From NCBI GenBank assembly GCA_900544205.1, contig UQUG01000049.1:1-13789 (forward strand): DNA of 13,789 nt. Reading direction: 5' to 3'. The DNA is from an uncultured Collinsella sp. (GTDB lineage Bacteria; Actinomycetota; Coriobacteriia; Coriobacteriales; Coriobacteriaceae). The translations under genes and the position numbers were made by a program. Positions within the stretch are counted from its first letter, which is position 1, and the number at the start of each line of letters is the position of its first letter. The notes under the pieces were generated by a model. The model saw only the letters and a program-made list of their open reading frames with translations, was not told the DNA's origin and made no database searches. Shown in pieces: positions 1 through 4,745 of this stretch.

Positions 1-80
1 TGGACTTGAATCCAGCCCCCGCTCTTTTGTAGGGATAAGGATGCGCTTTGATGCAGACTCTTTTGGAGGTCCTGGGTTCG

Positions 81-500
81 TTACGCGAGCTCGGCTCCGA
101 GGGCCTTGCAAGCGGTCTCGCCCTCATCGTCGGGCGCATCGTAGCAAATGACGGAATCGACGACGTTAACACCCGCCTCGTCGGCGTCGGCCTTCCAGTT
201 GTCCATCCACTCGCCCTCGGCCCACGAATAGGAGCCAAAGAGGACGACCTTCTTGTCGCCGAGAGTCTCCTTGACCTCGTCCCACATCGGCTGGAACTCA
301 TCGTACTCGAGTTCCTCGGAGCCCATGGCGGGGCAGCCGAAGGCAATGGCGTCATAGCTGGCGGCCTTGTCTGCGGAGAAGTCGGCGCAGGAGATGACCT
401 CTGCCTCGGCGCCGGCACCGGTTGCGCCCTCGGCAACGAAGTTTGCCATGGCCTCGGTGTTGCCTGTACCGCTCCAGTAGACGACGGCGATCTTGCTCAT
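81..500 (-). CDS. Short-chain flavodoxin
   Basis: Small FMN-binding electron carrier of the cytoplasm, able to replace ferredoxin as a low-potential one-electron donor. The 139-aa product has the length of clostridial-type short flavodoxins. Residues 3-9 form the first beta strand, and the phosphate-binding loop SGTGNTE is at residues 10-16. The residues flanking the isoalloxazine ring appear to be M59 (in FGCPAMGSEE) and W93 (in SYSWAEGEW), at about the spacing known for clostridial flavodoxins. The protein is very acidic, as usual for the family. The reading frame continues upstream to 914, but the start at 500 is chosen because the flavodoxin fold begins there and an AAAGGA ribosome site precedes it by a few bases; the upstream extension only shadows the neighbouring gene. 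It lies 46 bp downstream of the DUF3793 gene in the same direction and probably shares its promoter. Confidence 0.93.
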   Translation of the reverse strand: MSKIAVVYWSGTGNTEAMANFVAEGATGAGAEAEVISCADFSADKAASYDAIAFGCPAMGSEELEYDEFQPMWDEVKETLGDKKVVLFGSYSWAEGEWMDNWKADADEAGVNVVDSVICYDAPDDEGETACKALGAELA

Positions 501-546
501 ATGTTTTCCTTTCGGTTGTGCGGCGTGCGGCCGCGTTTTGTATGCT

Positions 547-1209
547 CTATCGGGTTGCCTGGACAAGTTGTCCCAGGGTGCAGCCCTGTTGATAGATGTA
601 GGTAAGGTATTGCGTGCATGCGCGATAGGAATCGAAGGTCGTGAGCGCCTGCTCAACGTTTGTGTATACCTTCCATGCGCCAAAGACCTTATAGTTTTCG
701 CCGTGCTGGACGATAAACTGATGGACATCTTCGTAGGGATAGCCCAAAAAATAGCCAATTTCGTGGGGGAACTCGCATATGCACCCCGTATCGCAGTGTC
801 TATTTCGCGCGAGTGCGCAGACGCTGCCGTCATAGGCGCTTTCTGCGGCATTGCTGCTTGCCAGCGTGATGCGCGCGGCGAGATGCACCAGGGATGCGGG
901 CAGGTTGTGGACATCGTAACCTTCGGCGGCTAGCGCCGTCGTGGCACGGGGGTCGGAGAGGTATCGCATGAGGTCCGCAGGGCGATACACATAGATGAGC
1001 GCTCCGCAGGGGCGCCAGACCAAAACGCTCATATGGATTCCGAGTGGCTGGAGCTCGCGGTTGCATTGGGCTATGACGGCGAGCAGGCGAGAGCGTCGCT
1101 CTTCGATATGGGCGGCGCCGGGTTTTCCGTTTTGGTTGGCGTAAACGCCGGGATAGGTAAAGAGCGAAGCCGGCTTGATACCTGCGAGCGTAGGGGAGCA
1201 GTTGCGCAC
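547..1209 (-). CDS. DUF3793 family protein
   Basis: Protein of unknown function that I recognise as DUF3793 from two family signatures. These are an N-terminal CSPTLAGIKPASLF segment (residues 4-17) and a C-terminal PHEIGYFLGYPYEDV block (148-162) followed by GAWKVY (177-182). Several cysteines (C4, C49, C68, C131, C139, C143, C145) are notable, but no classical metal-binding motif is clear. No signal peptide or membrane segment is seen. The family is often found beside flavodoxins or iron-uptake genes, as here, which suggests a redox or iron-related role; that is inference. The start is uncertain. GTG at 1209 is the only ATG/GTG/TTG in frame, but it has no ribosome site, and a strong GAAAGGAG lies at about 1256-1263, inside an open frame reaching to 1269. 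The true N-terminus may therefore be about 10 residues longer. Confidence 0.85.
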   Translation of the reverse strand: MRNCSPTLAGIKPASLFTYPGVYANQNGKPGAAHIEERRSRLLAVIAQCNRELQPLGIHMSVLVWRPCGALIYVYRPADLMRYLSDPRATTALAAEGYDVHNLPASLVHLAARITLASSNAAESAYDGSVCALARNRHCDTGCICEFPHEIGYFLGYPYEDVHQFIVQHGENYKVFGAWKVYTNVEQALTTFDSYRACTQYLTYIYQQGCTLGQLVQATR

Positions 1210-1290
1210 GACAGCCGTTTGGTATGTTGGGATGTCAATGGTTCGAGTCGCGATGCTCCTTTCGGGTCCTCAGTTGTTAGCCTAGGAAAA

Positions 1291-1318
1291 CTTATACACG
1301 AAAGTAAGCCATGGTCAA
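1291..1318 (-). promoter_or_regulatory. Sigma-A-type promoter of the DUF3793-flavodoxin operon
   Basis: Read on the minus strand, TTGACC (1313-1318) and TATAAG (1291-1296) are separated by 16 bp. This is a good match to -35 and -10 hexamers. Transcription would begin near 1284, giving a short leader before the ribosome site at about 1256-1263. It is the only good promoter upstream of the two minus-strand genes. Confidence 0.65.
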
Positions 1319-1344
1319 CAAAAAAGTTTGAAGAGGGAAACTAA

Positions 1345-1376
1345 TTGACCGAACGGACACGATTTTGGGTTAAGAT
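1345..1376 (+). promoter_or_regulatory. Possible promoter of the heavy-metal-associated gene
   Basis: TTGACC at 1345-1350 and TAAGAT at 1371-1376 lie just upstream of the metal operator. The 20-bp spacing is longer than ideal, so the -35 may contribute little. The -10 is preceded by TGGGT, which may act as a partial extended -10. The location between the two divergent genes and directly before the operator supports it; the hexamers alone are modest. Confidence 0.4.
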
Positions 1377-1380
1377 GAGG

Positions 1381-1397
1381 ACACCCCATGGGGGTAT
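1381..1397. promoter_or_regulatory. CsoR/RcnR-type metal operator (predicted)
   Basis: The sequence ACACCCC-ATG-GGGGTAT is an inverted repeat of G/C tracts with A/T flanks. It differs at one position from the symmetric form ATACCCC-N3-GGGGTAT. Operators of the CsoR/RcnR family of copper- or metal-sensing repressors have this character. It sits just downstream of the putative -10 and about 30 bp before the start codon of a gene for a heavy-metal-associated protein, where a bound repressor would block transcription. No csoR-like gene is in the window, so the regulator would act from elsewhere. The metal cannot be told from the site. Confidence 0.55.
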
Positions 1398-1426
1398 CTA
1401 GATAGTGCTACTTGAAAGGGGAACGC

Positions 1427-1810
1427 ATGAGCGACTTGCTCAACCCTGCGAATCTCATCGTGTTGGCCGTCATTGCCGTCGGCATGTTTTTTGGACTGCG
1501 TCGCATTGTCGCTTCGACACACGGAAAGAGCTGCTGCAGCGATGGCGCGAGCGGTAAGAAGGCCAAAAAGGTTGTTGTGGTGGATACCGATGCATCGCAC
1601 TATCCCTATAGCGATGAGCTACTCATCGGCGGCATGAGCTGTGACGGCTGCGCTCAGAACGTAGCCAATGCCCTCAATGCGCTGGATGGCGTGTGGGCAA
1701 CGGTGACGTATGCGGACCACACAGCGCGCGTGCGCTCCAAGCGGCCGATCGATCGCGGTGTCCTTGAGGCTGCCGTGAGAGATGCGGGTTACTACGTCAT
1801 GACGCTGTAG
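1427..1810 (+). CDS. Membrane-anchored heavy-metal-associated (HMA, CopZ-like) protein
   Basis: 127-aa protein with three parts. An N-terminal hydrophobic helix (about residues 9-24) is likely a membrane anchor. A linker carries a vicinal cysteine pair in KSCCSDG (34-40). The C-terminal HMA domain (about 63-127) has the metal-binding loop GMSCDGC (C72, C75). HMA domains bind Cu(I) or similar soft metals through the two cysteines and pass them to P-type ATPases. Free chaperones such as CopZ are soluble and about 70 aa, so the anchor and cysteine linker are unusual. The helix-plus-CCS arrangement recalls FeoB-associated cysteine-rich membrane proteins. Start choice: ATG 1427 has GAAAGGGGA (1414-1422) ahead of it, whereas an in-frame TTG at 1412 lies inside that ribosome site. 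It is divergent from the DUF3793 gene and convergent with the yolD-like gene, leaving a gap of 26 bp. Confidence 0.85.
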   Translation: MSDLLNPANLIVLAVIAVGMFFGLRRIVASTHGKSCCSDGASGKKAKKVVVVDTDASHYPYSDELLIGGMSCDGCAQNVANALNALDGVWATVTYADHTARVRSKRPIDRGVLEAAVRDAGYYVMTL

Positions 1811-1836
1811 GCCTTGCCTTGGATGCGCGTCCTTGT

Positions 1837-2262
1837 CTAGGCTCGTCCGCGTAGCTCGATGTCCTGGATGTCGTCGAAGTCGATGGCGATATCTTTGAGC
1901 TTGAGGAGTTTGAAAGCAGGGAGCGCCTCGTCGAGGATGCCGGTGCGGCTGCGATAGCCGTATGTATCGTAATAGGTGACACGAACCAAGTCGCCGCGCT
2001 TGAGGCCCTCGAGCTTTTTCGAAAGTTCGAGGGCTTTTTCTTCTGTGAGTTCGCATTTTGGCTCGGCGGTGATCTCTTGTTTACGCACGAGCTCGTAGTA
2101 TCCCGTGAGGGCGGCAAAGGGCATAAACTGCGCGGCACGGCCGGCACGGACGGTGCCGTTGGCGGTGAGCCTGGGGTCGGCGGAGCGACGTCTTCCCTCG
2201 GGGTCCGCTAGGCGTTCAAAAGGTGTCGGTGGCCGCATCGGCTGTTGTTGGGACTTAGGCAC
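1837..2262 (-). CDS. YolD-like protein
   Basis: 141-aa protein with the YolD-family signature RAAQFMPFAALTGYYELVRK (about residues 42-61), followed by a charged helix (EEKALELSKKLEGLKRGD) and a small beta-rich C-terminal part. YolD-like proteins are encoded next to Y-family polymerases in many Gram-positive bacteria and plasmids, and are thought to be accessory partners in error-prone repair; the mechanism is not established. Here the GTG start overlaps the last 8 bases of the polymerase gene. It is preceded by a strong AGGAGG (2268-2273) located inside the polymerase gene, which indicates translational coupling. No ATG is nearby in frame. It would share the SOS-controlled promoter upstream of the polymerase. 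Confidence 0.85.
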   Translation of the reverse strand: MPKSQQQPMRPPTPFERLADPEGRRRSADPRLTANGTVRAGRAAQFMPFAALTGYYELVRKQEITAEPKCELTEEKALELSKKLEGLKRGDLVRVTYYDTYGYRSRTGILDEALPAFKLLKLKDIAIDFDDIQDIELRGRA

Positions 2263-3760
2263 GATGTCCTCCTACCTGATCGTTGCGTTCGCGCGCGGTG
2301 GCGCCGGCGGTAAAGCTCAGCCCCTTAACCAGCGCGTTCTTGCCGTATTTGCCTTTCACGGCCAGCACGGCGCGTGCCAGGTCGCGCTCGCGCTCATCGG
2401 CCTCGATATCGCTGAACAGATCGATGGTGGCAAATTCCTCGGGCATGAGGTTGCCAAATCCCAGATTGATGCGCTTGACCGGTCGTTTGGGATCGACAGT
2501 CTGCGCCCAGAGCTCATCGAAATAGCCCATGATCTTCTTGAACGAATTGGTACGCTCGGGCAGCTTTCGCGAGGCGTTGGAGTGCGCAAAGAGTGCGGCA
2601 TAGCCACCGCGCGGTTTGCCGCCATGCTCTCCCACAAAGATGCCATCGATTGCCTGCGCTTCGCGCACCAGGCGACGCCGTTCGTCATCGCGCTGGACGG
2701 GCTTGGGCGCACGGGGCGCGAGCTCGGGGCCGGCGGTTGCGGTGGGTTCGATACTCGATGTGCTCGAGCGCAGGTGCCCGCATCCGTCCACATACTGCGC
2801 TGTACCGCTGGCGTCGAGGCGGCGTATGTCGGCGCGTTCGCTCGCGTAGCCCACAAAGAGCGAGATGCTGTCGCAGACCACGTGCTTATCGACCAAGTCT
2901 AAAACGGCGTTGTCGACCATCTCGCGCAAGACGGTATAGGCCTGTTCGTAGGCATAACCCTTCGAGAGCACCTGTCCTGTGGTGGTCGAAGTTGCTTGCG
3001 GGCGATAGGCTTGGATATCGGCGATGGTTGTCGGCTCGCGCCCGAAGGCATGGTCGATGAGATATTCGGCATTGACGCCGAGCTCGTCGTAAAGCAGGTT
3101 TTCGTCGAGCGCCGCGACGCCCATCAGATCGTAGACGCCATACTTTTCGAGTCGGGCTGCCACGCCGGGGCCGATGCCCCAGATGTCGGTGATGGGACGG
3201 TGGGGCCAGATCTCCTTGCGGAAGGTCTCGTCGTCGAGTACGCCGATGCGACTGGGCGCGTGCTTGGCGGTGATATCGAGTGCTACTTTGGCCTGGAATA
3301 GGTTGGGGCCGATGCCGACCGTTGCCGTGATGCCGGTGCGCCCCAGGACTTCGTCGCGCAGCATGCAGGCGAACCCTTCGGCATCGGTATGGTAGAGGTC
3401 CAGATAGGGCGTCACGTCGATAAAGCACTCGTCGATTGAGTAGACGTGAACATCTTGCGGGCTGACGTATTCCAGGTAGATGCCGTAGATTTGCGCTGAC
3501 ACCTCCATGTAGTGCTGCATGCGCGGAACGGCCTTGATGTAGTCGATGCCATCGGGGATCTCGAATAGACGGCAGCGGTTGTGTATTCCGAGGTCCTTCA
3601 TAGCCTGCGTGATAGCGAGACAGATGGTCGTGCGTCCGCGCGATTCGTCGGCAACGACCAGGTTGGTGGTAAGTGGATCGAGTCCACGGTCGACGCACTC
3701 GACGCTGGCATAAAACGTCTTGAGGTCGATGCAGATATAGGTGTGCTGCTCGTGCGCCAT
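2255..3760 (-). CDS. Y-family DNA polymerase, UmuC/UvrX-type
   Basis: 501-aa translesion polymerase. The palm begins with CIDLKTFYASVE (10-21), giving the first catalytic aspartate D12 and steric-gate Y17. The second catalytic pair is D110-E111 in YSIDECFIDV. A thumb helix-hairpin-helix is at 191-204 (TDIWGIGPGVAARL). The little-finger region ends with KYGKNALVKG and GATARERNDQVGGH (472-499), typical of the Gram-positive UvrX/YqjW group. It is longer than the usual ~410-420 aa because a proline- and charge-rich insert of about 65-80 residues (roughly 318-385) interrupts the little finger. The start at 3760 is supported by GAAGGA a few bases upstream and by the motif beginning at residue 10. 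It forms an operon with the overlapping yolD-like gene. The upstream LexA-type site indicates SOS induction. The intact catalytic residues suggest an active enzyme. Confidence 0.93.
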   Translation of the reverse strand: MAHEQHTYICIDLKTFYASVECVDRGLDPLTTNLVVADESRGRTTICLAITQAMKDLGIHNRCRLFEIPDGIDYIKAVPRMQHYMEVSAQIYGIYLEYVSPQDVHVYSIDECFIDVTPYLDLYHTDAEGFACMLRDEVLGRTGITATVGIGPNLFQAKVALDITAKHAPSRIGVLDDETFRKEIWPHRPITDIWGIGPGVAARLEKYGVYDLMGVAALDENLLYDELGVNAEYLIDHAFGREPTTIADIQAYRPQATSTTTGQVLSKGYAYEQAYTVLREMVDNAVLDLVDKHVVCDSISLFVGYASERADIRRLDASGTAQYVDGCGHLRSSTSSIEPTATAGPELAPRAPKPVQRDDERRRLVREAQAIDGIFVGEHGGKPRGGYAALFAHSNASRKLPERTNSFKKIMGYFDELWAQTVDPKRPVKRINLGFGNLMPEEFATIDLFSDIEADERERDLARAVLAVKGKYGKNALVKGLSFTAGATARERNDQVGGHRA

Positions 3761-3788
3761 CCGTGTCCTTCAATCAAACACATGTTCC

Positions 3789-3808
3789 TATCGAATACCT
3801 GTTCGATA
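3789..3808. promoter_or_regulatory. LexA operator (Gram-positive SOS box, predicted)
   Basis: A 20-bp inverted repeat, TATCGAAT-ACCT-GTTCGATA, has one mismatch between its arms. Its core read on the minus strand is CGAAC-N4-ATTCG, one base from the CGAAC-N4-GTTCG box bound by LexA in Bacillus and many actinobacteria. It directly follows, and slightly overlaps, the -10 element of the Y-family polymerase promoter, so a bound repressor would cover the transcription start. The target operon (error-prone polymerase plus YolD) is a classic SOS target. Confidence 0.8.
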
Positions 3809-3834
3809 ATACCCGCTCGACCGGACACCGTCAA
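3806..3834 (-). promoter_or_regulatory. Promoter of the polymerase-yolD operon
   Basis: On the minus strand TTGACG (3829-3834) and TATTAT (3806-3811) are spaced by exactly 17 bp, near consensus for a vegetative sigma factor. Transcription would start near 3800, inside the LexA operator. The -35 lies only 2 bp from the edge of the hairpin repeat at 3837. Confidence 0.75.
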
Positions 3835-3836
3835 AA

Positions 3837-3915
3837 CCTGCCAAAAAGGGAGAGGTTTTTTTGGTCGGTAAAACGCTTGACCTGCCAAAACAAACCTGTC
3901 CCTTTTTTGGTGGGT
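3837..3915. repeat. Hairpin-forming intergenic repeat, copy A
   Basis: First of two related ~80-bp units, the other being at 4548-4627. The unit is itself a long imperfect inverted repeat. The left arm (about 3841-3868) pairs with the right arm (about 3880-3910), both built on CCAAAAAGGGA-AGGTTT-TTGG-type sequence, around a loop of about 10 bases. Both units run from CCTGCC to GGTSGGT (S is C or G), and the right halves are almost identical over more than 30 bp. An A/T run inside the arms could also give it terminator activity in both directions. Features fit a MITE-like or REP-like element; no terminal target duplication was recognised. Confidence 0.75.
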
Positions 3916-4019
3916 TTTAACGCAGCCCTAAAGAGCGCGAAACAGCTCGGAAAAGCTCGCTTCGTAGCATGGGCCTAACGATCGATACCACCATAAAGCA
4001 CGGAAGGGTTGTGGGGATA

Positions 4020-4544
4020 ATGGTCAACTATGGGTTTGGTATGCCGACGCGCTTGGTTGCGGATGGGGACGTGGCTCGCTGGTGCGGGCGATTGGTTGCC
4101 CACTATGGCGGCACCAAGGCGCTGGTTGTGTTGGGAGGCGACAAGCATACGCGTGATGAGCTTGTCTCTGCGGCTTTGGGTTCGCTCGATCGCGCTCTGC
4201 TTGAACGCGTGCTCTTCCGTTGCGGCTCGGTCGGGGGCGACGGAGGGGACGAATTGGTCGATGAAGCCGTAGCCCTTGCGATCGATGAAGGTGTGGACTT
4301 TGTCCTAGCGATTGGCGATGCCGATACGGCTGGCTTTGCGCGGGAGCTTGCCCGCCGTATGGCGGCGCTCGATGCCGGCGAGGACGGCTTTGTTCCCTAC
4401 GGGTGCATTGTCTCGGAGGGAAAGGTGCCTGCCGTCGTGGGCGCCGGCGAGGTTCCCGTTTTTGCCATTATCGCACCCGAGCTGTTGGAGGGCATCGGCT
4501 CTCCCTTGCGCGAGCTGCTCGGCAGCGTGTGTGCCGCGGCATAA
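4020..4544 (+). CDS. Iron-alcohol-dehydrogenase N-terminal domain remnant or stand-alone domain
   Basis: 174-aa product from the preferred start. It opens with MVNYGFGMPTRLVADGD, aligning by pattern with the start of iron-containing alcohol dehydrogenases (short strand, then PTRLV or PTKII). Next comes a Rossmann-like strand KALVVLGGDK and a segment EGVDFVLAIGDADTAG at the place where active enzymes carry VDF-LAVGGGSVID. The nucleotide-binding GGGS is thus replaced by IGDADT. The whole C-terminal helical domain with the metal-binding histidines is absent (family length about 380 aa), so dehydrogenase activity is unlikely. The frame is nevertheless open and uses ordinary codons. An upstream in-frame ATG at 3969 would add 17 residues, but the family N-terminus fits 4020, which has GGGGA close ahead. 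It stands alone between two hairpin repeats. Either a decayed gene or a repurposed domain. Confidence 0.6.
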   Translation: MVNYGFGMPTRLVADGDVARWCGRLVAHYGGTKALVVLGGDKHTRDELVSAALGSLDRALLERVLFRCGSVGGDGGDELVDEAVALAIDEGVDFVLAIGDADTAGFARELARRMAALDAGEDGFVPYGCIVSEGKVPAVVGAGEVPVFAIIAPELLEGIGSPLRELLGSVCAAA

Positions 4545-4547
4545 TAG

Positions 4548-4627
4548 CCTGCCAGGAAGGGACAGGTTAATTTTGGTAGGTAAAGCGTTTGACCTGCCAA
4601 AATAAACCTGTCCCTTTTTTGGTCGGT
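4548..4627. repeat. Hairpin-forming intergenic repeat, copy B
   Basis: Second copy of the unit at 3837-3915, in the same orientation, starting 3 bp after the stop codon of the preceding gene. Its inner arms (23 bp each, about 4559-4581 and 4592-4614) differ at only two positions and enclose a loop of 10 bases. The outer flanks CCTGCC and GGTCGGT extend the stem. The right arm ends in a run of six T, so it may serve as a terminator for the upstream gene. Two compensating differences from copy A suggest that the hairpin is maintained. Confidence 0.75.
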
Positions 4628-4657
4628 CGCCGTCTGGGGGCAGATTGGCAACGCTCG

Positions 4658-4686
4658 CTGATTACGGTCTTGACCTGCGTTAGAAT
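4658..4686 (+). promoter_or_regulatory. Possible pgi promoter
   Basis: TAGAAT (4681-4686) matches five of six bases of a -10 element and is preceded by TGCGT. A -35 at 17 bp upstream (CTGATT, 4658-4663) is poor, while a better TTGACC at 4670 is too close to serve this -10. The region is the only AT-richer stretch between the hairpin repeat and pgi, so a promoter here is expected, but its exact hexamers are uncertain. Confidence 0.4.
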
Positions 4687-4703
4687 AAGAGTATCTGATT
4701 ATC

Positions 4704-4727
4704 CGGGCGCATGGAGGAATGCGCCCG
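4704..4727 (+). promoter_or_regulatory. Hairpin in the pgi leader
   Basis: A perfect 9-bp stem, CGGGCGCAT with ATGCGCCCG, encloses a six-base loop GGAGGA. It ends 18 bp before the pgi start codon and just before the true ribosome site GAGGAGG. There is no T run, so it is not an ordinary terminator. It could protect the 5' end of the mRNA or tune translation; the ribosome-site-like loop is curious. Confidence 0.5.
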
Positions 4728-4745
4728 TATGCTGAGGAGGACTTT

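Noticed and set aside
1..80. GGACTTGAATCC at the left edge as the T-arm of a tRNA, and a possible gene end (plus frame, stop at 30-32)
   Set aside because: On either strand the T-loop and stem pairing do not fit a tRNA, and no cloverleaf can be drawn within the window. The short frame before the edge has too little sequence to judge. Two CTCTTTTG-AGG repeats (22-33 and 58-69) are too short to interpret.
2105..2902. 265-codon plus-strand open frame
   Set aside because: It lies opposite the polymerase and yolD-like genes, has no family resemblance and has no ribosome site.
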